Source: Niastella sp966211305 (lineage in GTDB: Bacteria > Bacteroidota > Bacteroidia > Chitinophagales > Chitinophagaceae). From it: a DNA stretch of 64,000 nucleotides. The position numbers were made by a program, and so were the translations under genes. Under the pieces are notes generated by a model. It saw only the letters and a program-made list of their open reading frames with translations, was not told where the DNA came from and searched no databases. The stretch spans positions 25,104 to 89,103 of the forward strand of contig CBIHPC010000005.1 in assembly GCA_966211305.1 (NCBI GenBank), read 5' to 3'. Positions 28,182 through 37,723 of this stretch are shown piece after piece (position 1 is the first letter of the stretch; each line of letters starts with the position of its first letter).

Positions 28182-29335
28182 TATGAACTTCTTTTCAGAA
28201 TCCTCCTTATTTTTTCTGTTTTCTTTAATAGTTTCATATAGCCTTCCTTAAGACGAGTGTCTGTATTAAACTCCTCATGTCTTCTTACCGGGCTTTGCAT
28301 AATATTTTCAAACTCAGCTTCGCTCAACCCCAATTTTTTCAACACATACTCCTTATCCTGTTTTAGCTCGCTTTCAACATATAAAGGCTTCTTCAACTCC
28401 TCCAACGCGTCTTCTCTTTTTATTTGTCCTGAACAGATCAAAGTAGATAAGTGTGCTTTTCTTTTATCGATTTTAAACTTATATGGCAAAATGTAAGCCT
28501 GATAAAACTTAGTAAAAATTGACTCATAATGTTTACCACCATAATCTCTCCAACCCAACTCACGGGTAATAGTTTCCTTTACTTCCTTTTTATTATAATC
28601 AATGTAATTCAATATTGAAATTGGAGTCAATTTTAGTATTCCGGAATAATATACATACTTCTTAAAATCAAATATAGGATAGGTAGCCAGTTTACGCGTT
28701 CCGTATTGAGAATGAATATCTTTTAAATTAGCGAAATCCATTTTCTTGTATAACCAGCCAGGAGGCATAATGTGTTCGGTAACTATATTGGTACCGCTGA
28801 TTATATATGAAATACTCTTTTCTTTCGCCAGCTTATACATGGTGGCAAAAATGGCATGGTCCGAAACCACCTCTATATCTACCACAGAAGCGCGCAGGTA
28901 GGCGATTTGAATATCTTTAAACTCTTCCCAATTAATGACCAATGTATACAGGTCAATATTGAGCTTGTTAATTATATTCTCAATGTTCTTAACCGCCAGC
29001 TCCGAATTCCATCCATTATCCAGGTGTACAGCCAATGGTCTTAAGCCATGCTTTTTTACAAGATATGCAACATAGGTACTATCAACTCCACCGCTTAAAC
29101 CTATTAAACAGTCATACTGTTTACCACGACCCGCCTCTTTGATCTTTGCAACCAGGTGTTCAAGTTTTGCTTTTCCTTCTTCTCCTAAAAACACACCTTG
29201 TTTTGCAACTTCCTGATAATCATTATAATAGTTGCAGATACCTTTATCGTCAAACCGAATATCCGGATCGGCAATATTGTCCATAACTGTTATGGCACAT
29301 TGCCTGTATTTAGGATCATCTTTACTGAGAATCAT
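28181..29335 (-). CDS. N-acetyl-sugar amidotransferase (WbpG/WbuX/PseA-like)
   Basis: This ATP-pyrophosphatase-fold enzyme uses ammonia delivered by the HisH/HisF pair to turn an acetamido group into an acetamidino group. The PP-loop LIGLSGGVDSTYVAYL is near residues 78-93 from the chosen start. The N-terminal metal-site region reads QCAITVMDNIADPDIRF then GICNYY, keeping only some of the cysteines seen in WbpG/PseA. I chose the internal ATG (MILSKDDPKYRQC) because it matches family N-termini and removes a 29-bp overlap with the HisF-like gene; the upstream ATG would add 13 residues. Operon context strongly supports the call. Confidence 0.9.
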   Translation of the reverse strand: MILSKDDPKYRQCAITVMDNIADPDIRFDDKGICNYYNDYQEVAKQGVFLGEEGKAKLEHLVAKIKEAGRGKQYDCLIGLSGGVDSTYVAYLVKKHGLRPLAVHLDNGWNSELAVKNIENIINKLNIDLYTLVINWEEFKDIQIAYLRASVVDIEVVSDHAIFATMYKLAKEKSISYIISGTNIVTEHIMPPGWLYKKMDFANLKDIHSQYGTRKLATYPIFDFKKYVYYSGILKLTPISILNYIDYNKKEVKETITRELGWRDYGGKHYESIFTKFYQAYILPYKFKIDKRKAHLSTLICSGQIKREDALEELKKPLYVESELKQDKEYVLKKLGLSEAEFENIMQSPVRRHEEFNTDTRLKEGYMKLLKKTEKIRRILKRSS

Positions 29336-29345
29336 TTTTCTTTTA

Positions 29346-30119
29346 TTAAATAATCTTTGAAAATAAATTTTCACGGAGCTCTTGTCTGGAAGGATAGCTG
29401 ATAAGCACAGCCCTGTGAGCTCGCTGAAATACGAAAAGGCTGCCTGCGGCTACAGCCGATGCACCGTTTTCCACTGCCAGTTTAAAATCGTTTATCGATG
29501 AGGCCCCGCCACAGATTATTAAGGGAATTTGTAGTTCACTGCTAACTTTCTTTACTAATTCAAGATCGTAGCCGCCATAGGTACCATCCTTTTCGATGGA
29601 ATTAAGAAAAATTTCTCCTGCCCCCGCATCCTGCATTTTCCGGGCAAAAGTTACCGGATCTTCGTTGGTATTTTCACTTCCATTTTTTGTAAACACCTTA
29701 GATTTCCCAAACAGGTTTTTCTTTACATCAATTGAAATAACAACGCTCTGGCTTCCTACTAATTTGGCAGCCTCTGTTATTAACTGCGGACGATGAACAG
29801 CGCTATTATTCAGAATTACCTTTTCCACACCGATATAAAACAACTCTTTAATTTCTTCAATTGAGGTAATTCCACCACCATAAGCAAGTGGAATAAATGC
29901 TTCTCCGGCAATTTCTTTGATCTGCCGCATATTGGGCGGCCGTTTCTCCCTGGTAGCATCTATGTCGAGGATAACGATCTCATCGATCTCCTTTTCATTA
30001 AAGATCTTTACCGCGTTAATTGGATCACCTACGTAGGTTGGGTTTTTAAATTTCACCGATTTAATTAAACCTCCCTGTTTTAATAATAATACCGGTATTA
30101 CTCTAATTATACGCATCAA
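29346..30119 (-). CDS. hisF: HisF-like synthase subunit of the acetamidino-sugar system
   Basis: This 257-residue (beta/alpha)8 protein is related to imidazole glycerol-phosphate synthase cyclase. Conserved parts are ILDIDATREKR, PLAYGGGI, VVISIDVKK and LIICGGASS. The first catalytic aspartate of true HisF (in PCLDVKDG) is replaced by leucine here (PVLLLKQGG), while the later Asp in SIDVKK is kept. Together with its place between a WbpG-like and a HisH-like gene, this argues for the HisF2 role of channelling ammonia to the amidotransferase rather than histidine synthesis. It overlaps hisH by 4 bp. Confidence 0.92.
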   Translation of the reverse strand: MMRIIRVIPVLLLKQGGLIKSVKFKNPTYVGDPINAVKIFNEKEIDEIVILDIDATREKRPPNMRQIKEIAGEAFIPLAYGGGITSIEEIKELFYIGVEKVILNNSAVHRPQLITEAAKLVGSQSVVISIDVKKNLFGKSKVFTKNGSENTNEDPVTFARKMQDAGAGEIFLNSIEKDGTYGGYDLELVKKVSSELQIPLIICGGASSINDFKLAVENGASAVAAGSLFVFQRAHRAVLISYPSRQELRENLFSKII

Positions 30120-30730
30120 TAGTTTTCAGCAAAATTTTTTAACAACTGCATCCCAAATCGATGGCTCTTTTCAGGATGAAACTGAACACCGATTATATTA
30201 TCTTTTTCAACTCCTACGGTATACTGATATCCATAATCAGCCACAATCAACTCAGCCGAAGTTTCATCTAATTGTACATGGTAGGAATGCGCGAAATAAA
30301 ACCTGGCATCTGTAAGATCTTTTGTAAGAGCTGATTGCCGGGTTGTTTGAATTTCCAACCATCCCATATTAGGGATCTTATTGGGCTGCCGCATCTTTTC
30401 CAATTTGAACCGGATCGTTTCTCCTTTTATCCATCCTAACCCAGGCAGCTTACCTTCTTCACTCGAGCGCATGAACATTTGCAGTCCAACGCAAATTCCC
30501 AATACCGGTATTTTTTCTTCGAAGATTTTTTTTTCTATCAGTGGTTTCAATCCGGAAGACGTAAACCGATCCATGCAATTGTCAAAATGTCCCATGCCCG
30601 GTAGCAGTAATTTTGTTGCAGAAGCAATGTCTTCGGGCTTACCGCTGATCAAGGCATCGGTACCGGCTTTTTTTAACATATTCTGTATGGAGGCAAGATT
30701 TCCTACTCCATAGTCTACGATAACAAACAT
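30116..30730 (-). CDS. hisH: HisH-like glutaminase subunit of the acetamidino-sugar system
   Basis: This 204-residue class I glutamine amidotransferase has VDYGVGNLASIQNML at the start, LLLPGMGHFDNCM, the nucleophile in LGICVGLQMFMRSS, and the His/Glu pair in GVQFHPEKSH. It should hydrolyse glutamine and pass ammonia to the HisF-like partner, here to feed the WbpG-like enzyme. Four-bp overlap with the HisF-like gene and 1-bp overlap with the acetyltransferase upstream show tight coupling. Absence of other his genes supports the sugar role. Confidence 0.93.
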   Translation of the reverse strand: MFVIVDYGVGNLASIQNMLKKAGTDALISGKPEDIASATKLLLPGMGHFDNCMDRFTSSGLKPLIEKKIFEEKIPVLGICVGLQMFMRSSEEGKLPGLGWIKGETIRFKLEKMRQPNKIPNMGWLEIQTTRQSALTKDLTDARFYFAHSYHVQLDETSAELIVADYGYQYTVGVEKDNIIGVQFHPEKSHRFGMQLLKNFAENY

Positions 30731-31377
30731 CAGATTTTTAAATATTTTTTCCGGTAAGCATTGAATTTATCTGCCCTAATATAACCATGGTATTCAATTT
30801 TGTTTCTAAATGGAATGCACTTTTCCATTTCCAATAGTTTTATCAATTGTGCCGGAACACCACCTATTACACAATGCCCCTCTGCAAAAGATTTTGTTAC
30901 TACCGCGCCGGCGCCAACTATCGTCCAGTCGCCCAACTCAACACCCGGCATTATCTTCGCGCCGGCTCCAATCCAGCAATATTTACCAATTTTTACCTGG
31001 GCTAAAATATGTTGCCTGCTATCATATACATCGTGGTTAGCACTTACTATAACTACATTTGGGGCAATTTGTGTGTAGTCGCCAATGTTTATGCCTCCTT
31101 TACCCTGAATATAACAACCTTTCATAACTCCTGGATATGCATCTACACCTACGATTATGTTTTCAACATCATACACCTGGCTGGTCCAATGTACCGGCCA
31201 ATAGGCTGCCCGATTATTCCCAAAATTTAAAACCTTTTGCTTGAACCACCATTCAAAATTTATCCTGTTCTGATAATCCTGTGTATCCCGAATAAACTTA
31301 AAAAAGGGGAGTTTTGTTATTATAACAATAGGAAGCTGAAGCGGATTTTTGAGAAAATATTTTATTCGCTCTTTCAT
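30730..31377 (-). CDS. Hexapeptide-repeat acyltransferase
   Basis: This 215-residue left-handed beta-helix enzyme has a hydrophobic and basic N-terminal region. Repeats include IGDYTQIAPNVVIVSANHD, IGKYCWIGAGAKIMPGVELG and IVGAGAVVTKSF, followed by VIGGVPAQLIKLL. This resembles the Maa/CatB/WcaF-type O-acetyltransferases (His in ANHDVYD is a likely catalytic base). It probably decorates a hydroxyl of the polymer. It overlaps the GT2 upstream by 4 bp and HisH by 1 bp. Confidence 0.86.
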   Translation of the reverse strand: MKERIKYFLKNPLQLPIVIITKLPFFKFIRDTQDYQNRINFEWWFKQKVLNFGNNRAAYWPVHWTSQVYDVENIIVGVDAYPGVMKGCYIQGKGGINIGDYTQIAPNVVIVSANHDVYDSRQHILAQVKIGKYCWIGAGAKIMPGVELGDWTIVGAGAVVTKSFAEGHCVIGGVPAQLIKLLEMEKCIPFRNKIEYHGYIRADKFNAYRKKYLKI

Positions 31378-32207
31378 TTATACGCTTTCAGTTTATCAAA
31401 ATTTAGTTTGAAAGAATTTACCCTTAATCTAATAAGGTCTTTCACCAATTGCTTTTGAAGTGAGCTCTTATAACTATTCAAAAGCGCGTTCCTGGTTTGA
31501 ATATCAATAGGACAAGCATCATCCTTTAAATACTTAACCTTAATGCGCTCATATACCCCTAAAAATTTAAAATAAGAGGTCATTTCCTGTTCATTATGTT
31601 CTCTATACCATACTATACCATGAGGCATAAGTAATGCAGGGAATTTTTGGGCCAGGCGGTGCCACATTTCAAAATCACCGGCCATTCTGATTTCAGAAAA
31701 TCCACCTACCTGCTCGAAAATCTCCTTTTTTATAATGGAAGACAAAGGAGCTTTATGAAAAAGGCCCGGGCCCAGATAATGATACCTGTAGGCTTCTGCC
31801 GGAGAAAGCAAAATCGGAAATGGTTGCTTACTATACTGTTCCAGCGAGCACAATCCCCAACCGGCCTCAGGAAATTGCTCCATCATTGCTACAAGTAATT
31901 GCAGCCCCCATGGATATATGTAATCGTCTGCATCAACATACTTTAAATATTTTCCATTTGCTTTCGATGCAGCTTCATTTCTATTAGGATAATCGCCTAG
32001 ATTTTTTTCGTTTATAAAAACTTTTACTCTGCTATCCTTTTGCGCATACTTTCCAGCAATTTCAACCGTCCTGTCCTTTGATTGATCGTCGGTAATGATA
32101 AGCTCGAAATTCGCGTAATTTGAAGCAAGCACACTTTCTATAGCTTGCGCTATATATTTTTCCCGATTATAGGAAGTCATTAAAACACTTACCAGCGGGG
32201 CTCCCAT
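31374..32207 (-). CDS. Family 2 glycosyltransferase
   Basis: This 277-residue GT-A enzyme has the nucleotide-binding N-terminus VSVLMTSYNREKYIAQAIES, IITDDQSKDRT, and the metal-binding KYVDADDYIYPWGLQLL (DXD at about 92-96). The later segment RMAGDFEMWHRLAQKFP is the usual acceptor-side ED-like motif. It is cytoplasmic, of unknown sugar specificity, and lies 2 bp from the acyltransferase-3 gene. Confidence 0.92.
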   Translation of the reverse strand: MGAPLVSVLMTSYNREKYIAQAIESVLASNYANFELIITDDQSKDRTVEIAGKYAQKDSRVKVFINEKNLGDYPNRNEAASKANGKYLKYVDADDYIYPWGLQLLVAMMEQFPEAGWGLCSLEQYSKQPFPILLSPAEAYRYHYLGPGLFHKAPLSSIIKKEIFEQVGGFSEIRMAGDFEMWHRLAQKFPALLMPHGIVWYREHNEQEMTSYFKFLGVYERIKVKYLKDDACPIDIQTRNALLNSYKSSLQKQLVKDLIRLRVNSFKLNFDKLKAYK

Positions 32208-32209
32208 AA

Positions 32210-33292
32210 TTATACTTTAGAATATTTTTTCATGGTATTTATTGGCTTTTCCAATAAATACCATGATACGGTTGCAATAACAATCAACATTACAAACTGG
32301 ATAAGAAAAGCGAGATAAGGATGCTGCATCTGATCAAAAGAAAAGACTTTAATATGTAGCGGATAAGCTGTTTCATTACCTGTAATACATCTTAATAACC
32401 ACGGCATAAAATTATGGTATACATAGATCCCATAACTTATTTTACCCAGATACAACAAAACCGGTGAATTCAACACCTTTCCAACCAAGCCCGGTATTCC
32501 TTCACATGCTTTCTGAATCAACAAGGCCGAACAAATGGCCACCGTTAGGCCAAATATAAATGACAGGCCGGCTATATAAAAGAAGATCGACAATACGATT
32601 GCACCTATAAGCAACCAGAGAAAAACTTTACGTGGGATTACAGAATAAGTTGATTTTTCAAATATCAATAACGCCAATGTGGCGCCAATACCGAATGCAT
32701 CAAAACAGCTTATTGGCAATACGTCGTAATGTGAAAAAAATGTATCAGTCTTTAAATAGAAAAAGAATTTGCAAATAATACTTACTGCGGCGAGACCCGG
32801 AAAAATATATTTAAACCATTCCCATGGAAGGAATAATATAAGCAGCGGCCATATAATGTAAAATTGCTCTTCAACCCCAAGCGACCAGAAGTGGGATAAC
32901 ATGCCTGTCCATGCCTGGATTTTATACTGAAGGAAATTAGGAATATAGCCCAGATACCACCCTATCTTTCCGTTAAATACTTCTCTGATTGTGAAGTACA
33001 ATAAAAACAGAACAAAGAAATATAATGGGAATATTCGCAGTGTTCTTTTATAATAAAACGCTCCCAACGCTCCGGATCTGGTTAGTTCATTGCTTTGAAT
33101 ACCCTTCTTGTAATAGAGCAGGTGTGTAGTTATAAGAAAGCTGCTCAATACATAAAAAAAAGTTACTCCAAGAAATCCATTTGGAACTTTGTTTACAAAG
33201 TTCCCCTCTACCCAATGGGAAATGATCACTAACGAAACAGCAAAAAAGCGAAAGCTGTCTAATTGTGGTATGAATGGAAGTCGTTTTTGCAA
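32210..33292 (-). CDS. Acyltransferase-3 family membrane protein (OafA/YrhL-like)
   Basis: This 360-residue integral membrane protein has about ten hydrophobic segments. It opens with IPQLDSFRFFAVSLVIISHW, holding the catalytic-site histidine typical of the family. FFYVLSSFLITTHLL and LGVEEQFYIIWPLLI are also diagnostic. Such enzymes move acetyl or other acyl groups across the inner membrane onto surface sugars. No SGNH domain is fused. In this cluster it is a second O-acylation activity besides the hexapeptide enzymes. Confidence 0.92.
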   Translation of the reverse strand: MQKRLPFIPQLDSFRFFAVSLVIISHWVEGNFVNKVPNGFLGVTFFYVLSSFLITTHLLYYKKGIQSNELTRSGALGAFYYKRTLRIFPLYFFVLFLLYFTIREVFNGKIGWYLGYIPNFLQYKIQAWTGMLSHFWSLGVEEQFYIIWPLLILFLPWEWFKYIFPGLAAVSIICKFFFYLKTDTFFSHYDVLPISCFDAFGIGATLALLIFEKSTYSVIPRKVFLWLLIGAIVLSIFFYIAGLSFIFGLTVAICSALLIQKACEGIPGLVGKVLNSPVLLYLGKISYGIYVYHNFMPWLLRCITGNETAYPLHIKVFSFDQMQHPYLAFLIQFVMLIVIATVSWYLLEKPINTMKKYSKV

Positions 33293-33302
33293 GCTGTATG
33301 CT

Positions 33303-34526
33303 TTAAAAATTGGGAAGCCCTGATGCCAGATCTTTTCCTACCTTATTCCAGTCATATTGCTCAATTACAAGATGGCGGGCATTTTTCTGAATACTCAACC
33401 GTTTCTCCTTTTTTTGCATCAGCGCAACTACATGTTGCGCAAATAATGCAGGTTCATCAGCGATCATCAGATCGATACCGGCCTTGTAATTAATTCCATC
33501 CGAACCAATGCTGGTAGACACGATTGGGGTACCCATGCTCATCGCCTCCAAAACTTTTAAACGTGTACCACTGCCGGATAACAAGGGCACCACACTTACT
33601 GCTGATTTATGATAATAAGGCGCTACCTCAGGAACTCTTCCTATAAATGAAACTGAAGCGTCTTCTTTTAATTCGTTAAGCTGCGCATCTGGTTTTCCAC
33701 TTCCTACAACAAGTAATTTTGCGTAAGGTAGTTTCTCCTTAATTATATGCCATACTTCTTTATAAAACCAATATAACCCTTCAAAGTTCGGGGCATACTC
33801 AAGTGAACCGCAAAACAATACGTTTACAGGGAGTTCCTCATGTACCGCCATTCCAGCAGGCAATGGATGAACTCCTACTCCATTGGGCACCACCATGCCC
33901 TTTAATTGCCACTTATTCATTTGATTTAACAACGTGAGATCAAAATCGCTGCAGGTAAATACATGACTTACAAACTTTGCCAGATTGTGTTCGGTAGTTT
34001 TTGTAAGCTCATAGTCTCTTTTACTTATTTGCCCTGAAGCTAAAGATGCCTTCGCCAGAACGGTATTTACATTGTAAGCATCGTATATGACAGTAGCTGA
34101 AGGTTGATGTTTGCGTATTACTTTTGCCAAATTCAGGATTGCCATATCTTCGAGGACTATATAATCAAAATTTTCCTTTTTTAGTAGTTCTATCAATATC
34201 GGGTACATTATCAAAAAATTCTCCTCGGCCGGCCCCTTTAATGATCGATTCCAAAATCGAAATCGCAGGGCAGTACCAACTCGGACAGGAAATAATGAAA
34301 ACAAATCCTTCTTCAGCGGGAAATCACTGGCATCTAAAACTGTCGCGTTTTTCAAATATGTAAATTCCTCTACTGCTTTTAACAATTTTTCCCTCTCCTG
34401 GCGTGCAAGCACCGTTAACTGAAAATGCCTGGCAAGCTGGTTCATTAAATTGATACATCGAACCTGCCCGCCATTCATGGGAGGAAAAATACCTTTAAAC
34501 GGAGCAATAAATAGTATCTTCTTCAT
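33303..34526 (-). CDS. Family 4 glycosyltransferase
   Basis: This GT-B enzyme of about 407 residues starts at the internal ATG (MKKILFIAPFKGIFPPMNGG), chosen because it fits the family N-terminus; a start 21 bp upstream would add MINRIRK. It shows TVIYDAYNVNTVLAKASL, VVPNGVGVHPLP, NVLFCGSLEYAPNFEGLYWF and VVPLLSGSGTRLKVLEAMSMG, the last typical of sugar transferases related to PEP-CTERM/XrtA-cluster GT4 enzymes. Sugar unknown. Confidence 0.9.
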   Translation of the reverse strand: MKKILFIAPFKGIFPPMNGGQVRCINLMNQLARHFQLTVLARQEREKLLKAVEEFTYLKNATVLDASDFPLKKDLFSLFPVRVGTALRFRFWNRSLKGPAEENFLIMYPILIELLKKENFDYIVLEDMAILNLAKVIRKHQPSATVIYDAYNVNTVLAKASLASGQISKRDYELTKTTEHNLAKFVSHVFTCSDFDLTLLNQMNKWQLKGMVVPNGVGVHPLPAGMAVHEELPVNVLFCGSLEYAPNFEGLYWFYKEVWHIIKEKLPYAKLLVVGSGKPDAQLNELKEDASVSFIGRVPEVAPYYHKSAVSVVPLLSGSGTRLKVLEAMSMGTPIVSTSIGSDGINYKAGIDLMIADEPALFAQHVVALMQKKEKRLSIQKNARHLVIEQYDWNKVGKDLASGLPNF

Positions 34527-34572
34527 CTTTCGTATCCGGTTTATCACTATTTATTTCTAAGATCGTCAATAC

Positions 34573-35550
34573 TTATGAGGAACCTGGCATGTTCTTAAGC
34601 TCCTCATCAAGTAATACAGCAAGCATTTCTTCTGCTGTCATCGAATAATTCCAACCGAGGCGAATTTTCGCTTTGGATGCATCACCGTATATATCTTCTA
34701 TATCAACGGGTCGATAAAGATTATTTGAAATGCTGTACTTGCTATTATCGATCGACAATTGCTGAAATATATGTTCAATGATGGATCTCAACTTTACTGA
34801 TCTGCCAGAGCAGAGGATATAGTCAGCCGGTTCATTTGCTTGCATCATCAGGTACATGCCTTCCACGTAAGAAGGAGCATATCCGAAGTCACGGCTAATA
34901 TCAACATTTCCAACCTGCAGCATATCCTGTTCGCCTCTGCTTATTTTTATACTTTCCTTTATTATTTTTTTTACAAAGAAGGTAGAATTTCTCAGGTAAG
35001 ACTCATGATTAAAAAGTATACCGCAACATACAAACATACCATAGCTTTCCCGATAATGTATGCAGGTCCAATGAGCCGCAGCTTTGGAAATAGCATAGGG
35101 GCTAACCGGATGCAGGATACTATCTTCCGTGATTGGCAACTCTCTTACTTTTCCATACATTTCACTGCTACTTGCCTGATAGTATTTAATACTCCTGTTC
35201 ACCAATTTAATCGCCTCGAGTAAATTATATACCGAAATCGTATTAAACTGAAAAGTTCCGATGGGCTGTTTGAATGATAATGATACCGAGCTTTGGGCTG
35301 CCAGGTTATAAATTTCAGCAGGTTGATACTGGTAAATTAATTTTATAATTTGAGATATATCTAACAGATCGCACTCTTCAATTATTATATTATCTTTTAT
35401 ATTCAGATATGCAAGCCCTTTTAAATCACTGTTTGTATAGCTTCTTACAAAGCCTACCACTGTATATCCATTTTTACAAAGATGCGCAGCAAGATAAGCA
35501 CCATCCTGACCTGAGATACCCGTTATTATAGCTGTTTTCTTATTTCTCAT
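34573..35550 (-). CDS. Second GDP-mannose 4,6-dehydratase-like SDR enzyme
   Basis: This 325-residue extended SDR is clearly GMD-related: IITGISGQDGAYLAAHL, YNLAAQSSVSLSF, YQASSSEMYGKV, HPVSPYAISKAAAHW and CGILFNHESYLRNSTFFVKK. It is about 45 residues shorter and divergent from the canonical gmd in the same operon, so it may act on another nucleotide sugar or feed GDP-4-keto-6-deoxymannose into a separate branch with the SDR reductase about 3 kb upstream. It overlaps the neighbouring glycosyltransferase gene by 11 bp. Confidence 0.85.
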   Translation of the reverse strand: MRNKKTAIITGISGQDGAYLAAHLCKNGYTVVGFVRSYTNSDLKGLAYLNIKDNIIIEECDLLDISQIIKLIYQYQPAEIYNLAAQSSVSLSFKQPIGTFQFNTISVYNLLEAIKLVNRSIKYYQASSSEMYGKVRELPITEDSILHPVSPYAISKAAAHWTCIHYRESYGMFVCCGILFNHESYLRNSTFFVKKIIKESIKISRGEQDMLQVGNVDISRDFGYAPSYVEGMYLMMQANEPADYILCSGRSVKLRSIIEHIFQQLSIDNSKYSISNNLYRPVDIEDIYGDASKAKIRLGWNYSMTAEEMLAVLLDEELKNMPGSS

Positions 35551-36583
35551 TTAATGGCTTGAATTGGAGTAGAACTTCTTTTAGAGCATTCAAATCTCCA
35601 TAGTAGAAATTCGAATAATGCTTCATAAAAGTATCAAATACCTGTAATGGAGTTTTTTCTCCATCAAACTGTTGCTTCAACAATAAAAGCTGTTTTTCCA
35701 GGTCTTCCTCATTTTGATAAACCTTAAAACAATCCGGCAACTGCCCTGGCCCCCAGGGCATCGGCTTTTCATCTAAGCGCCAAGCCATGGGCCAGCCGCT
35801 GTTAGGAGTAAAAATATATGACCCACTGGCAAGGCATTCTGCTACAGGCAAACCAAATGTTTCAGGGAATGCCAGAAAAAAAACACTCGCCTTCTGATAA
35901 ATCTTTCTTATTTCTTCAATGGGATATCGCCCTTCAAGTACAATGGCCTTAATTCCAATCTTCCTTAAAACCGCAAGTTGTTGCTCCCTGTATGTTTCAT
36001 AACCTGTCTGTGCAAAATCAAGAACCGCAACGAACTCTTTTTTTACCATTGGTTTAAGTTTCGACACACTTATATTGATCCCGATTGCCCTCCAATTTCC
36101 TGACGGCTTGCTTCTGATTTCTGTCACCGGCGAGGGACAAAGATTTATATTGTATCTATCTTCACCATAATCATCGCCATCGAACCACATTTTTTGATGT
36201 AATGGAGCATTGTTTATATATGCGTCAGTATAACTGAAAATCGGTTTATTCCCCAGCTTTGCCTTTAATGTTTCAATGGCCAGATAGTTTTTCCAGAAAG
36301 CATTTGGCAGGCACTCGGAAAGAATAATAAGATCAAACTCTTTAAGTTCATTCAAAAATTGAATATCCTCTCTCCGGTATTTCCATTTATTATAAACCCT
36401 GAAATGAAAATTGTTCGCCCACCGTTTAGGCTGCTCACTAAACGGCAACAATCGCATTAAAAAAGGAATACTATTATAAAATATTTTATGGTCCACTTCC
36501 AACTGGCGCAACATATCACTAAGTCCTAAAGAAATAAGATTGGGAAAACAGGCGCCCGGCCGGCTTAAGATTGCTACTTTCAT
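35540..36583 (-). CDS. Glycosyltransferase-like protein (GT-B C-terminal domain)
   Basis: This 347-residue protein has an N-terminal AILSRPGACFPNLISLGLSD and a C-terminal donor domain ending with KASVFFLAFPETFGLPVAEC and LASGSYIFTPNSGWPMAWRL. The EX7E-like region (ETFGLPVAE) supports glycosyltransferase activity, although the first domain is atypical. It follows the GT2 upstream by about 50 bp. Donor unknown. Confidence 0.75.
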   Translation of the reverse strand: MKVAILSRPGACFPNLISLGLSDMLRQLEVDHKIFYNSIPFLMRLLPFSEQPKRWANNFHFRVYNKWKYRREDIQFLNELKEFDLIILSECLPNAFWKNYLAIETLKAKLGNKPIFSYTDAYINNAPLHQKMWFDGDDYGEDRYNINLCPSPVTEIRSKPSGNWRAIGINISVSKLKPMVKKEFVAVLDFAQTGYETYREQQLAVLRKIGIKAIVLEGRYPIEEIRKIYQKASVFFLAFPETFGLPVAECLASGSYIFTPNSGWPMAWRLDEKPMPWGPGQLPDCFKVYQNEEDLEKQLLLLKQQFDGEKTPLQVFDTFMKHYSNFYYGDLNALKEVLLQFKPLNEK

Positions 36584-36631
36584 AATTACACTCAGATCCT
36601 AAATTAACATTTACAGAAATAATTCGCAACG

Positions 36632-37723
36632 CTACTCTGCTTTTATACTTACATAATGTTCCTTCGACTTTACATGGTTTACACTACTTCCTTTTTTAAC
36701 CCAATTTGCGTATCTAACTTTTTTCAATAGTTTTCTGTAAATAAATAAATGTGATAACAACCCTAATATCCGGTTCCTTTCATAAAATGTATCGAACCAT
36801 CTTTGTTTTGCCCCTGGTGTAGGAACGCTTAGCAAAAACTTAATTGAAGGCTTTATTTTCAGCAAGGACCGAAAGGATAGATACAACTCATAAAAAACGG
36901 TATCTTTTAGGTAGTTCTTCAAGCCTTTGGGTTGTTGTGCAGCTTTATAATAAGGATCAAAAAAAAGACTTGTATATGAAGCGCTACGTAAAAATTTTAT
37001 GTACCAATCCCATTGTAATCGCGAAGAAGTCATAAAATGAACCAACGAAAGACGATCGTCATAGTAAAGGCGGTACCCCGCCAATCTGAACGCAATGCAA
37101 AGTTCATGATCGCCACCGGAAATAATTTTATTACCAATACGATCAGAAAGCAATTGTTTAAATCCATTCTGATGCAGGTATGATAGAGCACTTTTCCTAA
37201 TCACAGAACCGGCACCCCATATTTTTTTAGCCTCGAAAGTAACATCACCTGAGTATTCGTACGGTTTACCTACAGCATAAGACAGAGCATAATTATTAAA
37301 CCAAAGCGGCGGTTCACTCTCAAATGCCCCAATACTACAACCACCAAGGATTGCGACTTCGGGCCGTTCCTCCATTATTTCGTATGCTAGCTTTACATAG
37401 TTTTCTTTTAACCAGTTATCATCGTCACAATATAACAAATACTCATATTTAGCAGTCTCATATCCCTTATGACGTGCCGCCGATAAACCAGGCTTTTCTT
37501 CCCGTACAACATTAAACGACGCTGTTGAACTATACTTCAGCCATTCCTGCCTGGCAACTTCTTTCGTATTATCTGTTGAGGCATTATCGACAATAATTAC
37601 CTCCCAAGCACAGTTATCCGGCATTCGTTGCTTTGCCAGATGCTCAATGGTCTCAGGCAGTCTTTTAGCGCTATTATAACAGCAAACAATAACACTAACT
37701 CCTTTTACGACATCTTTAACCAT
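36632..37723 (-). CDS. Family 2 glycosyltransferase
   Basis: This 363-residue GT-A enzyme has VSVIVCCYNSAKRLPETIEH, VIIVDNASTDNTKEVAR, a DXD-type YLLYCDDDNWL near residue 95, and GAGSVIRKSALSYL then ISGGDHELCIAFRLAGYRLYY near 185-215, as in hopanoid or cellulose-synthase-like GT2 enzymes of polysaccharide clusters. The C-terminus is basic and may associate with the membrane. It overlaps the GT4 upstream by 19 bp. Confidence 0.92.
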   Translation of the reverse strand: MVKDVVKGVSVIVCCYNSAKRLPETIEHLAKQRMPDNCAWEVIIVDNASTDNTKEVARQEWLKYSSTASFNVVREEKPGLSAARHKGYETAKYEYLLYCDDDNWLKENYVKLAYEIMEERPEVAILGGCSIGAFESEPPLWFNNYALSYAVGKPYEYSGDVTFEAKKIWGAGSVIRKSALSYLHQNGFKQLLSDRIGNKIISGGDHELCIAFRLAGYRLYYDDRLSLVHFMTSSRLQWDWYIKFLRSASYTSLFFDPYYKAAQQPKGLKNYLKDTVFYELYLSFRSLLKIKPSIKFLLSVPTPGAKQRWFDTFYERNRILGLLSHLFIYRKLLKKVRYANWVKKGSSVNHVKSKEHYVSIKAE

